From Bacteroidales bacterium (GTDB lineage: Bacteria > Bacteroidota > Bacteroidia > Bacteroidales > Bacteroidaceae), in assembly GCA_015060905.1 (NCBI GenBank), contig SUXQ01000013.1:1-64000 (forward strand): a stretch of DNA of 64,000 nt, given 5' to 3'. Numbering within the stretch: the first letter of the stretch is position 1; each line of letters starts with the position of its first letter. The translations under genes and the position numbers were made by a program. Shown here piece after piece: positions 53,511 through 62,797 of this stretch. The notes below the pieces were generated by a model. It saw only the letters and a program-made list of their open reading frames with translations. It did no database searches and was not told the DNA's origin.

Positions 53511-54935
53511 ATGAGAAAGCCTACAAAAAAAGATTGGTTGAAACTAGCAGTGGTAACAGTACTCTATCTACTGTTTCTTGTGTGGGTGAAAAGTTGGTGG
53601 GGACTATTGGTTGTCCCCCTCATTGTAGACAACTATATTACAAAATTCATCCCCTGGGGTTGGTGGAAAAAATCGAAAAATGCAGCCTTACGTCAAGTGA
53701 TGAGCTGGGTAGACGCCATTGTATTTGCATTAATAGCTGTCTACTTTGTCAATCTCTATTTTTTTCAGAATTATGTGATTCCCACCTCTTCGCTCGAAAA
53801 GTCATTGCTCGTAGGCGACTATCTTTTTGTAAGCAAAATGAGCTACGGTCCTCGCAAACCTCAGACACCGCTGAGCATGCCTCTTACACAACACACAATG
53901 CCCGTAACAGGCACCAAAAGTTACCTCGAATGCATACAGTGGCCATACGAACGCGTGGCGGGCTTCGACGAAATTGAGCTTAACGACATTGTTGTGTTCA
54001 ACTACCCTGCCGGCGATACTGTGCTCACAAACCCCGACTATATAGACTATTACGCCGAGTGCTATCTTATAGGCGAGAGCCGTTACCCCAATAAGCCCCG
54101 ACTGGATAGTCTGGACGCCGAGCGTCGCCGCGCCGTCTACGACCTATACTACGCAGCCGGAAAGGAGTATATTGAAAAACACCCCGAACAGTTTGGCGAA
54201 ATTATGTGGCGCCCCGTAGACCGTCGCGAAAATTATGTGAAACGCTGCGTGGGAATGCCCGGCGACACATTCGAAATTAAAGATAAACAAATATATATAA
54301 ACGGCAAGGCAGGCAAGCAACCCCAAAATGTGCAATTCAACTATTGGGTGAAATTCAAAAAAGCACTGCCCGAGCGTTTGCGCCGCGAGCTTGAAATAAG
54401 CAAAGAGGACCTTATGCGTCGCTACTCTGACGGCACCATACTGTTGCCATTGACAGAAAAAAGTTACTCGCAACTGAAAAAATACACCGACCTTGTAGAG
54501 TTTATCGAGCCGATGAACAACGACCTTACACAGGCAATCTACCCATTGAACGGACACACAGGATGGACAGCCGACAATTACGGACCTGTGTGGATACCCA
54601 AGAAAGGCGAAAGTGTGACGCTTACATTGGAGAATCTTCCCGTCTACGAACGTCCGATAGCTGTGTACGAGGGTAATAAGCTCGAGGTTAAAGATGGCAA
54701 AATTTTCATCAACGACAAAGAGAGCAACAGCTACACGTTCAAAATGGACTACTATTGGATGATGGGCGACAATCGTCACAACAGTGCCGACTCGCGCTAT
54801 TGGGGCTTTGTTCCCGAGGACCACATTGTCGGAAAGCCCATACTCATATGGCTGTCGCTCGACAAAGATAAAGGATGGTTCGACGGAAAAATTCGTTGGA
54901 ACCGCCTGTTCCGCTGGGTCGATAATTACAAATAG
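53511..54935 (+). CDS. lepB: Signal peptidase I
   Basis: The 474-residue protein is larger than E. coli LepB, as in many Bacteroidetes. Hydrophobic segments at about 11-40 and 66-86 precede the catalytic domain. Ser94 in VIPTSSLEKSLLVGDYLF is the nucleophile and Lys244 in YVKRCVGMPGD the general base. A long insertion separates them and a second lies before the box E-type MGDNRHNSADSRYWGFVP. It removes signal peptides of exported proteins, including the many predicted here. It is 6 nt from the WbqC-like gene. Confidence 0.93.
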   Translation: MRKPTKKDWLKLAVVTVLYLLFLVWVKSWWGLLVVPLIVDNYITKFIPWGWWKKSKNAALRQVMSWVDAIVFALIAVYFVNLYFFQNYVIPTSSLEKSLLVGDYLFVSKMSYGPRKPQTPLSMPLTQHTMPVTGTKSYLECIQWPYERVAGFDEIELNDIVVFNYPAGDTVLTNPDYIDYYAECYLIGESRYPNKPRLDSLDAERRRAVYDLYYAAGKEYIEKHPEQFGEIMWRPVDRRENYVKRCVGMPGDTFEIKDKQIYINGKAGKQPQNVQFNYWVKFKKALPERLRRELEISKEDLMRRYSDGTILLPLTEKSYSQLKKYTDLVEFIEPMNNDLTQAIYPLNGHTGWTADNYGPVWIPKKGESVTLTLENLPVYERPIAVYEGNKLEVKDGKIFINDKESNSYTFKMDYYWMMGDNRHNSADSRYWGFVPEDHIVGKPILIWLSLDKDKGWFDGKIRWNRLFRWVDNYK

Positions 54936-54941
54936 CCACCG

Positions 54942-55568
54942 ATGGATATAATCGCCCATCCAATGTATCTTGCACCCGTGTCGCTGTATGTTCGCCTGTA
55001 CGCTGCACAAAGGATGCTTATGGACCTTGACGCCTCATTTGTCAAGCAGACGTTCCGCAACCGCGCACTTATTGCCGCCGAGAATGGAGCATTGTCCCTG
55101 ACCGTCCCCGTCGTTCACAGCGGAGGCGTCAAGCAGGCTATGCGCGACGTAAGAATCAGTGAGCATGGAAATTGGCGGCGCATGCATTGGAACGCCATTG
55201 TAAGCGCATATAAAAAAAGTCCATTCTTCGACTATTATGCCGACGATTTTCGCCCATTCTACGAGAAACGCTACGAATTTCTTGCCGACTTTAACATGCA
55301 ACTGCACACCACTGTGTGCACCCTTTTGGGCCTCGACCGCGAGGTTGCAGCACTCGGCAGCATCGAAAATACGGTGCATGCTGTTGATGCGCGTCCGTTG
55401 ACCGAGCCATCGGCAACAGGCGCAGATGCTCCGCAGCACTACTATCAGGTTTTTGAGCAACGCAACGGCTTTTTGCCCAACCTCAGTGTGGCCGACCTAT
55501 TATTTAATATGGGACCCGAGGGGCTTATAACCCTGCGCGACGCTGCCAAGAATCTCACACACAAATAA
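54942..55568 (+). CDS. WbqC family protein
   Basis: The 208-residue protein resembles WbqC/YP_ family proteins: APVSLYVRLYAAQRMLMDL, NRALIAAENGALSLTVPV, RRMHWNAIVSAYKKSPFFDYYADDF, and the C-terminal SVADLLFNMGPEGL. WbqC-like genes occur in O-antigen clusters, and in Bacteroidales a copy follows lepB. Biochemical function is not established. It begins 6 nt after lepB and ends one base before the receptor ATG. Confidence 0.85.
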   Translation: MDIIAHPMYLAPVSLYVRLYAAQRMLMDLDASFVKQTFRNRALIAAENGALSLTVPVVHSGGVKQAMRDVRISEHGNWRRMHWNAIVSAYKKSPFFDYYADDFRPFYEKRYEFLADFNMQLHTTVCTLLGLDREVAALGSIENTVHAVDARPLTEPSATGADAPQHYYQVFEQRNGFLPNLSVADLLFNMGPEGLITLRDAAKNLTHK

Positions 55569-55569
55569 C

Positions 55570-57432
55570 ATGAAAAAATTATATAGCATCATACTATTGT
55601 CGCTGTTTTTTGCAGTGTCCGTAAAGGCACAAACAGAAACGCAATATATTGACGAGGTTGTTGTTACCGGTAGCAACAATGCGGTCGGACGCGACCTTCT
55701 GCCCTATACAGTAACAACAGTAACCGCCTCGCAGATAGAGTCTACAGGCAAGGGACAGTTGCTGTCGGCACTCTCGGGCATTGTGCCGGGACTTTTCGTC
55801 ACCGAACGCAACATTTTCGGATTCGGAATCAGCAACGGAGGCTCGGGCGGAATAAAAATACGCGGCGTCGGAGGCTCGCCCACAAATGCAGTGCTTATGA
55901 TGGTCGATGGGCAGCCGCAGTTTGCGGGAATATATTCCCATCATGTGGCCGACATTTACGAGACAGAATATGTAGACAGGGTAGAAGTTCTTCGAGGCCC
56001 CGGCTCGGTGCTTTACGGTTCGAATGCAATGGGCGGTGTTATAAACGTAATAACAAAAAACGCCGAGGCCCCCGGCTGTCACACGACCCTGCGCACGGGT
56101 TACGGCTCTTACGACACGTGGCGTTCGTCGGTGACAAATATGGCACGCAGCGGAAAATTCTCGTCGCTCGCGTCGCTCGCCTACGACCGCACCGACGGCA
56201 CACAGCGCAATTTCGACTTTGAACAAAAGAGCCTTTACGCAAAGATTGGTTACGATTTTAGCAAAAATTGGCAGGCACGTGCCGACTATTCTCTTGTGAA
56301 CAGCCTCGGCAACGACCCTATATACCCCCGCCTGTCCGCTCCCGAGTCTACCGATATTTACCATCAGAATATAATTCGTGGCGAGGCTTCGGCCTCTGTT
56401 GGCAACAACTATGCTACCACCAACGGAAATGTACGTTTATATTATAGTTACGGCAACCACTATATTGACGACCCTCGACACTTTCACAGTCTCGACGACC
56501 GTTTCGGCATTCTCGCCTACCAGAATTTCTCTTTGTGGAAAGGAGCCGACGCAACCGCAGGCTTCGACTTTGACACATACACAGGCAGCGTGCCCGTTTC
56601 GGGTGGCAATGCACACACAGAAGGCTCGCTTGCCACGATTGGTCACAAAAGTATAACCGAATATTCGCCCTACGTCACATTATCGCAGAATCTTTTTAAC
56701 GGCATTTTCACGTTGAACGGCGGCCTGCGCATAGCAAACAGCGACAAATTCGACACACAATGGGTGCCACAATGCGGCTTTTCGCTACACCCCTCTAATA
56801 AAATAGCGTTTAAAGCCTCGGTGGCAAAAGGCTACCGCAACCCCTCTTTCCGCGAGCTTTATCTTTATCGTTCGGCAAACCCCTCGCTCGAGCCGGAAAG
56901 TATGACCAACTGCGAAGCAACATTAAGCGTAACCCCTTTCCGTCAGCTTACAGCCGCCCTCACAGCCTATTACAGCAAGGGTGACAACCTCATACAGACA
57001 GTGGCGATGAAAAATGTAAACACCGGCAGTTTCACCAACAAGGGAGTAGAAGCATCGGCAACCCTTCAACCACTCGATAATCTGCTTTTCAGAGCCTCGT
57101 ACAGCTATCTGCACACCTCGCTCGACAACCTTGCAGCCGCCCCTGAAAATCAATTTTTTGCAGCAGCAACGTGGCAGCCACTGTCGCGCCTTGCCATCGA
57201 CGCAACGTTCAAAAGCATCAGCGGACTTTATGTATCGCCCACCGCAAACAACGAAAATTACATGCTCCTCGGTGCAAAAGTATCGTACACCCTTCTCGAA
57301 GAAGTCAAACGTATAGAATCGCTGCAACTGTTTGTAACCCTCGACAATATAACCAACTGCGACTATACGATAAACGAAGGTTACAAAATGCCCGGATTTA
57401 ACACATTTGGCGGCATAAAAATACAATTTTAG
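55570..57432 (+). CDS. TonB-dependent outer-membrane receptor
   Basis: The 620-residue protein has a signal peptide (about 1-20, ending VKAQ), then directly a TonB-box-like YIDEVVVTG, a plug domain (about 35-150, with GGIKIRGVGGSPTNAVLMMVDG and VEVLRGPGSVLYGSNAMGGVIN) and a 22-strand-type barrel ending FNTFGGIKIQF with a terminal Phe. There is no N-terminal carboxypeptidase-like domain and no SusD partner, so it is more like siderophore, haem or cobalamin receptors than SusC. The substrate cannot be named. Confidence 0.92.
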   Translation: MKKLYSIILLSLFFAVSVKAQTETQYIDEVVVTGSNNAVGRDLLPYTVTTVTASQIESTGKGQLLSALSGIVPGLFVTERNIFGFGISNGGSGGIKIRGVGGSPTNAVLMMVDGQPQFAGIYSHHVADIYETEYVDRVEVLRGPGSVLYGSNAMGGVINVITKNAEAPGCHTTLRTGYGSYDTWRSSVTNMARSGKFSSLASLAYDRTDGTQRNFDFEQKSLYAKIGYDFSKNWQARADYSLVNSLGNDPIYPRLSAPESTDIYHQNIIRGEASASVGNNYATTNGNVRLYYSYGNHYIDDPRHFHSLDDRFGILAYQNFSLWKGADATAGFDFDTYTGSVPVSGGNAHTEGSLATIGHKSITEYSPYVTLSQNLFNGIFTLNGGLRIANSDKFDTQWVPQCGFSLHPSNKIAFKASVAKGYRNPSFRELYLYRSANPSLEPESMTNCEATLSVTPFRQLTAALTAYYSKGDNLIQTVAMKNVNTGSFTNKGVEASATLQPLDNLLFRASYSYLHTSLDNLAAAPENQFFAAATWQPLSRLAIDATFKSISGLYVSPTANNENYMLLGAKVSYTLLEEVKRIESLQLFVTLDNITNCDYTINEGYKMPGFNTFGGIKIQF

Positions 57433-57443
57433 ACAGAATATTA

Positions 57444-57473
57444 TTTGTTATTATAATTTATTCGCTAACTTTG
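57444..57473 (+). promoter_or_regulatory. Promoter of the SGNH hydrolase gene
   Basis: TTTG (57444-57447), an 18-nt spacer and TAACTTTG (57466-57473) match the Bacteroidota promoter, the spacer being one shorter than usual. The -7 box is 45 nt before the ATG at 57519, so this gene is probably independent of the TonB receptor. Confidence 0.68.
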
Positions 57474-57518
57474 GGACGCAAGAAAATAATTAACACAATA
57501 TTAATAAAAATCACGAAC

Positions 57519-58220
57519 ATGAGAAAAAACATTTGGGTACACATTCTGTTACTCGTTATTTGTTTAGGCCTCTCGGTAGAGGCGAGTGCTCAGAAGCACG
57601 AGTTTGCAAACTACAAACGCTACGCGAAGGCAAATTCCGAACTTCCCGCAGTCACAAAGAAAGACAAGCGCGTAGTTTTTATGGGAAATTCAATCACAGA
57701 AGGTTGGCCCATGCACCGCGCCGAGTTTTTCAAAGAGAATCCCAATTACGTTGGTCGCGGAATCAGCGGACAGACATCTTATCAGTTCCTTCTCCGCTTC
57801 CGTGAGGACGTTGTTAAGCTCAACCCCAAAGTAGTAATTATTAATGCCGGAACAAACGACGTTGCCGAGAACACAGGCCCCTACAACGAGGAATTTACAT
57901 TCAACAACATCGTTTCTATGGTCGAAATTGCCAAGGCTAACAAAATTAAAGTCATCCTGACCTCTGTTCTTCCCGCTGCACGCTTCGGCTGGTATCCTCA
58001 AGTAACCGATGCTCCCGAGAAGATTATCTCCCTGAACAAACGCATCGAGGCCTATGCAAAAGCCAAAAAGATTCCTTATGTAGATTACTACAAAGCTCTT
58101 GTCGATACAGACGGCCGTACATTGCCCAAGAAATATTCTAACGACGGCGTACACCCCCTTCCCGATGGCTACAAAATTATGGAGAATCTTATCCAGCCTG
58201 TAATCAAGAAACTCCTCTAA
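57519..58220 (+). CDS. Secreted SGNH/GDSL-family hydrolase
   Basis: The 233-residue protein has a signal peptide (about 1-25, ending ASAQ) and an SGNH esterase domain. The nucleophile block is VVFMGNSITEGWP, the Gly block is in GRGISGQTSYQFL, the Asn block in INAGTNDVAENT, and the Asp-His block in SNDGVHPLPDGY. The family includes acetyl esterases acting on sugars and acyl-lipid hydrolases. The start ATG at 57519, not an upstream in-frame one, gives the signal peptide. A strong hairpin follows. Confidence 0.9.
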   Translation: MRKNIWVHILLLVICLGLSVEASAQKHEFANYKRYAKANSELPAVTKKDKRVVFMGNSITEGWPMHRAEFFKENPNYVGRGISGQTSYQFLLRFREDVVKLNPKVVIINAGTNDVAENTGPYNEEFTFNNIVSMVEIAKANKIKVILTSVLPAARFGWYPQVTDAPEKIISLNKRIEAYAKAKKIPYVDYYKALVDTDGRTLPKKYSNDGVHPLPDGYKIMENLIQPVIKKLL

Positions 58221-58234
58221 TGGAAATAATCAAT

Positions 58235-58276
58235 ATAAATAATGGCGTGAGCAAATTTGCTCACGCCATTATTTAT
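58235..58276. terminator. Bidirectional terminator, 42-bp perfect palindrome
   Basis: The 42-bp stretch is an exact palindrome centred between 58255 and 58256, with core GGCGTGAGCAAATTTGCTCACGCC and AT-rich outer arms ending in T-rich tails on both strands. It lies 14 nt after the SGNH hydrolase stop and 45 nt from the histidine-kinase stop, between convergent genes. Confidence 0.88.
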
Positions 58277-58321
58277 TAATTCCACCGCACATTTACACCC
58301 CACACAGAATAGTAAATTACA

Positions 58322-59590
58322 CTAAGGAAATTTCAGCGTGAAGCAGTGCATGCTATTCTCGAAACTGTACTCTATTTTAATATCATAGTGGCGGCAGATT
58401 GAATTTACAAGCGCAAGCCCCAATCCTGTGCTGTCGGGGTTACCATCGTGGTAGAAACGTTCAAATATACGCGAAGCGTCCAACGCTCGATTGCCGCTGT
58501 TGGCTATTTTAAGCACTTTCCCGTATGCTGTTATTTGTACTTTCCCATCTTGAACATTATGCAGGAAACTGTTCTTCAGAAGATTGTTTATGAGAGTGGA
58601 TGCAAGCGACTCGTTCATGTGCATAATGTATTTTTCGGGCAAGCTGATGTTGCACGTAATATTGCGGTCGCAGTAAATTTCGTTGTACATTTCCACACTC
58701 TCGTGCATGATGCTTGCAAGGTCAGCGTCGGTCGATTCGGGGAATTGTCCATTCTCTATTTTCGACAACAGCAACAGCGTGCGATTCAAGCGCACGAGAC
58801 GTGCAAGCGAACGTTGTATTTTCAGAAGTTCTTCGAGCTGTTTTTCTTCGAGAGGGGTGTTGTTTACGAGCCACTCTATGCGTGTGCCTATTATGGCAAG
58901 CGGTGTTTGCAGTTCGTGCGAGGCATTGCCTATAAACTGTTTCTGTTGCTCGAAATAGTATTCGGCACGCTCCACTGCTTGTTGTGCCGCATGGCTCAAT
59001 TTGCGGAATTCCACTACCGATGAACTATCGGGGACTGCGGCTTTTTTTGCTCCCGGACGGTATTTGTCGAACCACTCGAGCAAACGGTACAGTGGGCGCA
59101 TATTGTAATAATAGACTAATGAAACTACTACAAAGATGGTGAGCATTATTATTATGTAGAGTCCTATAATGTGGTAGGCTACATTCCTTAAAAGGTCGGA
59201 ACGTTCGAATGTGGGGGTTGCGACCTTTATTTCGTAATATTGCCCCTCGGCGTCACAAAATACAGTTTTTAGTACACGTGCCGGCTCTGTTTCCTCTTTT
59301 TCGGGAATATAAACTTTTTCGTCGTAAAATATTATGGCAGGGTTGTTGGCAAGATAATCCTCGTCTACGGGGGTGACAGTATAACTGTTATTCGAGCCGT
59401 TATTGGGAGCAGGAAGAGGCCTTCCGGTAAGCACGCGGCGCATTATAAGCTCGGCATAATCTTCGAGAGCATCATCTGTCTCATCGTTTATTTCATTTAC
59501 CATACTATAATAGAATAGTATTGACCATAGTGCCATTATTGGCAAAAGGCCGAGTGCGAGGGTCAATATGACACGATGAAAGAGTTTCAT
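58322..59590 (-). CDS. Sensor histidine kinase
   Basis: The 422-residue protein has two transmembrane helices (about 10-30 and 139-162) flanking an extracytoplasmic sensor domain, then a HAMP-like linker and the kinase core. His225 is the phospho-acceptor (GNASHELQTPLAIIG), the N box is LASTLINNLLKNSFLHN, and the G2 box is STGLGLALVNSICRHYDI. It is paired with the response regulator 7 nt upstream. The signal sensed cannot be inferred. Confidence 0.93.
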   Translation of the reverse strand: MKLFHRVILTLALGLLPIMALWSILFYYSMVNEINDETDDALEDYAELIMRRVLTGRPLPAPNNGSNNSYTVTPVDEDYLANNPAIIFYDEKVYIPEKEETEPARVLKTVFCDAEGQYYEIKVATPTFERSDLLRNVAYHIIGLYIIIMLTIFVVVSLVYYYNMRPLYRLLEWFDKYRPGAKKAAVPDSSSVVEFRKLSHAAQQAVERAEYYFEQQKQFIGNASHELQTPLAIIGTRIEWLVNNTPLEEKQLEELLKIQRSLARLVRLNRTLLLLSKIENGQFPESTDADLASIMHESVEMYNEIYCDRNITCNISLPEKYIMHMNESLASTLINNLLKNSFLHNVQDGKVQITAYGKVLKIANSGNRALDASRIFERFYHDGNPDSTGLGLALVNSICRHYDIKIEYSFENSMHCFTLKFP

Positions 59591-59597
59591 AATGTTG

Positions 59598-60281
59598 CTA
59601 TTGTGCTGTTTCTGTCAGTTTGTATCCGAATCCGTAGACGGCCTTTATTGTTACCGACGCCCCCGATACATCCAGACGTTTGCGCAGATTTTTTACTTGT
59701 GCATATACAAAGTCGAAATTGTCGGCTGCGTCTGCGTGGTCGCCCCACACTGCCTCGGCAAGCATTGCCTTGTCTACAATGTGGTTGGGGCGTTGCATAA
59801 AATATAGTAATATGTCAAATTCTTTTTTCAGCAGAGTAAGTTCCTCGCCATCAACCTCGACGCGTCGGCTGTGAAGGTCGAGGGTTATATTGCCTGCCGT
59901 CAGCTTGTTGCCGCCATTGTTTGCGCTGCGGCGAAGCACACTTTTTATGCGTGCCGAAAGTTCGGCCATATAAAAGGGTTTTGCAAGATAGTCGTCGGCT
60001 CCAAGGTCGAGTCCTGTCACTTTGTCGTCCAATGAGTCGCGGGCCGAAATTATTATCACATGGTCGCTTTTTTTAAGCGACTTTATATGTTCGAGCAGTC
60101 GCAGGCCGTTGCCGTCGGGCAGCATTATGTCCAGCAGGATGCAGTCGTAACTGTACCCCGCTATTTTATCGTCAGCCTGCGAAAAGTTGCCGGCTGTCTC
60201 TACCACGTAGCCCTCGTCGCGCAACCCGCGGCTTATAATTTCGCGCAAGGAGCTGTCGTCCTCTATAATCAGTATTTTCAT
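59598..60281 (-). CDS. OmpR/PhoB-family response regulator
   Basis: The 227-residue protein has a receiver domain with acidic pocket EDD (7-9), phospho-acceptor Asp51 (LLDIMLPDG) and Lys101 (YLAKPF), then a winged-helix DNA-binding domain (about 127-225, LTLLKKEFDILLYFMQRPN to AVYGFGYKL). It should bind DNA upon phosphorylation by the adjacent kinase. Which promoters it controls is unknown. Confidence 0.94.
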   Translation of the reverse strand: MKILIIEDDSSLREIISRGLRDEGYVVETAGNFSQADDKIAGYSYDCILLDIMLPDGNGLRLLEHIKSLKKSDHVIIISARDSLDDKVTGLDLGADDYLAKPFYMAELSARIKSVLRRSANNGGNKLTAGNITLDLHSRRVEVDGEELTLLKKEFDILLYFMQRPNHIVDKAMLAEAVWGDHADAADNFDFVYAQVKNLRKRLDVSGASVTIKAVYGFGYKLTETAQ

Positions 60282-60355
60282 AGCTTATATTTGCAATAGT
60301 TTACGTTGCAAAATTGTCACAAGATTCTGAAAAGGAGTTGAAACTTTTTGTTTTT

Positions 60356-62497
60356 TTACTCTACAATTTCAAAATCAAGCTGTTTGCGGTCGAGGTTGGC
60401 ACGCACGATGCGTATGCGCAACGGGTCGCCGATGGTGTATTTTCTATGGTGGCGACGACCTACAAGACAGTAGTTTGCATCGTCATACTCGTAATAATCG
60501 TCCTGCAGGGTACGCAGGGGTATCATGCCCTCGCACTTGTTTTCTACAATTTCGGCGTATATTCCCCACTCGGTAACGCCGCTTATCACTGCGTCGTACT
60601 CTTCGTTTATATGTTCGGTCATAAATTCGACCTGCTTGTATTTTATGCTGGCGCGTTCGGCGTTTGTTGCAACTTGTTCCTGTGCCGAGCAATGTTCGCA
60701 CAGACTCTCGTATTTTCCGGCATTTGCCGAGCGGCCGCCCTGATTGATGTAACGGTCGAGCAGACGGTGTACCATAAGGTCGGGGTAACGGCGGATGGGC
60801 GAGGTAAAGTGTGTGTAGTAGCGGAAGGCAAGGCCGAAGTGTCCTATATTCTGTGTGGAGTATTTTGCCTTTTGCATCGTGCGCAGCGAGATTGTCTCGA
60901 TGACATTTTGCTCTTTCTGTCCTTTAATGTCCCTGAGCAGGCTGTTGAGCGACGATGCGGTGTTTCCCCTGCCCGCGCCCTTCATTTTGTAGCCGAGTTT
61001 GGAAACGAAACGCGACAGTGTCTGCAATTTTTCAAGGTCGGGTTGGTCGTGTATGCGGTAGACAAAGGTCTTTGGGGTATTGTGTGTTGTTTTTTTGCCT
61101 ATTGCCTCGGCAACTGTGCGATTGGCAAGCAGCATAAACTCTTCGATGAGCTGATGCGATTCGTTACTCTCGGTAAAATAGACCGACAGAGGCTTGCCCT
61201 TTTCGTCGAGGCGGAAGCGTACTTCGGCCTGCTGAAAGTCGATTGCTCCTGCCGCGAAGCGTTTTTCGCGCATTGTCTGTGCAAGGCGGTTGAGCACTGT
61301 AAGTTCGTCAATATACTCGCCTTTGCCCGAGGTTAGAATATCCTGCACCTCTTCGTATGAGAAACGGCGGTTGCTGCGTATGATTGTGCGCACGATGCGC
61401 GATTTTTTCACTTCGGCCTTGTCGTTGATGGTGAAAATAACCGAATAGGTGAGTTTTTCTTCGTCGGGACGCAGCGAGCATAGGAAGTTGCAGAGACGTT
61501 CGGGCAGCATGGGGATTGTGCGGTCCACAAGATAGATGGAGGTTGCGCGTTTAAAGGCCTCTTTGTCGATGATGCTGCCCTCGGTAACGTAGTGCGAAAC
61601 GTCGGCAATGTGTACGCCAACCTCCCACAGCCCCTCGCTTATGGGGCGCAACGAGAGTGCATCGTCAAAATCTTTTGCATCCTCGGGGTCGATGGTGAAG
61701 GTGGTAACGTCGCGAAAATCCTCGCGGCGCGCAATTTCCTCTTTTGTAATATCCGTAAGCAGTTTCTGAGCTGCATTTTCTACTATCTTCGGGTAAACGT
61801 ATGGAAGGTCATACTCGGCAAGAATGGCGTTCATTTCTGCGTCATTGTCGCCGGCGGGTCCAAGCACGTCTATCACTCGTCCTATGGGGTTGCGGCTCTC
61901 GGCCGGCCACTCGACTAATTTTACAACAGCCTTGTCGCCCGACTTTCCGCCTTTCAGTTGGTCGCGCGGAATGAAAATATCGGCGGGCATTGCGCGATTT
62001 TCGGTAACAAGAAAGGCATAATGTTTCTGCACGCGCAGGATACCTACAAATGTGTCGTGTGCGCGTTTGATAATCTCAATAACCTCGCCCTCGCGCCCAC
62101 GGCCACGACGATGGGCAAAGAGCGTCACGCGCACATAATCGTCGTTAAGGGCGTGCGCCGACTTTCTCTCGGGAATAACGATAGGCTCGCCATCGTCGTC
62201 GGGGTAGACAAGATTGTACCCGTCGTTGCTGCGCTTGAATGTTCCGCAAACAATGGAACTTTTATTCGCAAGGCGATATTTGTGCAACGAAGGCTCGGCA
62301 AGATAACCGTCAAACACAAGGTCGTCGAGCAGATGTATGCACATTCCCTTCAAAGAGGTTGATTTTATGCCCAATTCATCGAAAATATGTCGCGTGTCGA
62401 ACTGTTCGTCAGGGTGACGATTGAAAAAGTCTATCAAAAGCTCCAGAAGCTGTTTTTTGGTAATGCGGTTGCTTACCTTGTTTCCCTTTTTTGCCAT
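60356..62497 (-). CDS. rnr: Ribonuclease R
   Basis: The 713-residue exoribonuclease has an N-terminal helix-turn-helix-like segment, two cold-shock/OB domains (about 75-250), the RNB catalytic domain with TFTIDPEDAKDFDDALSLR bearing the metal-binding Asp residues, and a C-terminal S1 domain (YDAVISGVTEWGIYAEIV). It degrades structured RNA 3' to 5'. It is a little shorter than E. coli RNase R, mostly at the basic tail. It may be transcribed separately from the two-component genes 74 nt downstream. Confidence 0.95.
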   Translation of the reverse strand: MAKKGNKVSNRITKKQLLELLIDFFNRHPDEQFDTRHIFDELGIKSTSLKGMCIHLLDDLVFDGYLAEPSLHKYRLANKSSIVCGTFKRSNDGYNLVYPDDDGEPIVIPERKSAHALNDDYVRVTLFAHRRGRGREGEVIEIIKRAHDTFVGILRVQKHYAFLVTENRAMPADIFIPRDQLKGGKSGDKAVVKLVEWPAESRNPIGRVIDVLGPAGDNDAEMNAILAEYDLPYVYPKIVENAAQKLLTDITKEEIARREDFRDVTTFTIDPEDAKDFDDALSLRPISEGLWEVGVHIADVSHYVTEGSIIDKEAFKRATSIYLVDRTIPMLPERLCNFLCSLRPDEEKLTYSVIFTINDKAEVKKSRIVRTIIRSNRRFSYEEVQDILTSGKGEYIDELTVLNRLAQTMREKRFAAGAIDFQQAEVRFRLDEKGKPLSVYFTESNESHQLIEEFMLLANRTVAEAIGKKTTHNTPKTFVYRIHDQPDLEKLQTLSRFVSKLGYKMKGAGRGNTASSLNSLLRDIKGQKEQNVIETISLRTMQKAKYSTQNIGHFGLAFRYYTHFTSPIRRYPDLMVHRLLDRYINQGGRSANAGKYESLCEHCSAQEQVATNAERASIKYKQVEFMTEHINEEYDAVISGVTEWGIYAEIVENKCEGMIPLRTLQDDYYEYDDANYCLVGRRHHRKYTIGDPLRIRIVRANLDRKQLDFEIVE

Positions 62498-62536
62498 GGT
62501 CGTACTGTTTTATTTTTGCCGACAGAGCCTGCGCAG

Positions 62537-62568
62537 CCTATGTTAGCAATATTTATACTGCAAAGAAA
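62537..62568 (-). repeat. Copy of the yicC-type promoter/leader repeat before rnr
   Basis: CCTATGTTAGCAATATTTAT, followed by ACTGCAAAGAAA, matches the 30.80-30.84 kb copy (CCTATGTTCGCAATATTAAT, then GTTGCAAAGATA) at most positions. On the minus strand it carries TTTCTTTG at the -7 position, 64 nt before the rnr ATG, a one-base departure from TAnnTTTG. Confidence 0.55.
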
Positions 62569-62648
62569 AGAAGTTTTTCGGATTTTCGATAAAATATTTG
62601 TTTAAAATAACAAAACAGGCTCTTTTTCCGCTATCTTTGAGATAAACT

Positions 62649-62717
62649 CGAAGATACTCTCACTCTCGTTGAAACACTAAAGTAAACTTTGTGTTTCGCT
62701 CGTTTATTCGTACTTTG
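62649..62717 (+). repeat. Tandem promoter repeat, unit 1 (with defective -7 box)
   Basis: This 69-bp unit is repeated almost exactly at 62728-62797, 79 bp downstream. It contains the dyad at 62671-62697 (GAAACACTAAAGT, two bases, ACTTTGTGTTTC), TTTG at 62688-62691 and, 19 nt later, TACTTTG, which lacks one base of the TATCTTTG found in unit 2. Unit 1 is therefore probably a weak or dead promoter. Confidence 0.75.
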
Positions 62718-62727
62718 TCGTGAGAGA

Positions 62728-62797
62728 CGAAGATACTCTCACTCTCGTTGAAACACCAAAGTAAACTTTGTGTTTCGCTCGTTTATTCGTATCTTTG
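62728..62797 (+). promoter_or_regulatory. Tandem promoter repeat, unit 2: promoter of the epimerase operon
   Basis: TTTG (62767-62770), a 19-nt spacer and TATCTTTG (62790-62797) match the consensus exactly, 23 nt before the epimerase ATG. The -33 box lies inside an inverted repeat at 62750-62776 (GAAACACCAAAGT, two bases, ACTTTGTGTTTC), 12 paired bases with one bulge. That placement suits an operator. Confidence 0.78.

Noticed and set aside
55570-57432. BtuB with an upstream cobalamin riboswitch
   Set aside because: Only one base separates the receptor from the wbqC-like stop, so there is no room for a leader, and no B12-box-like sequence was noticed.
62649-62797. Repeat units as a minimal CRISPR array
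   Set aside because: There are only two 70-bp units with a 10-bp gap and no spacers, and they contain promoter boxes. No cas genes are in the window.
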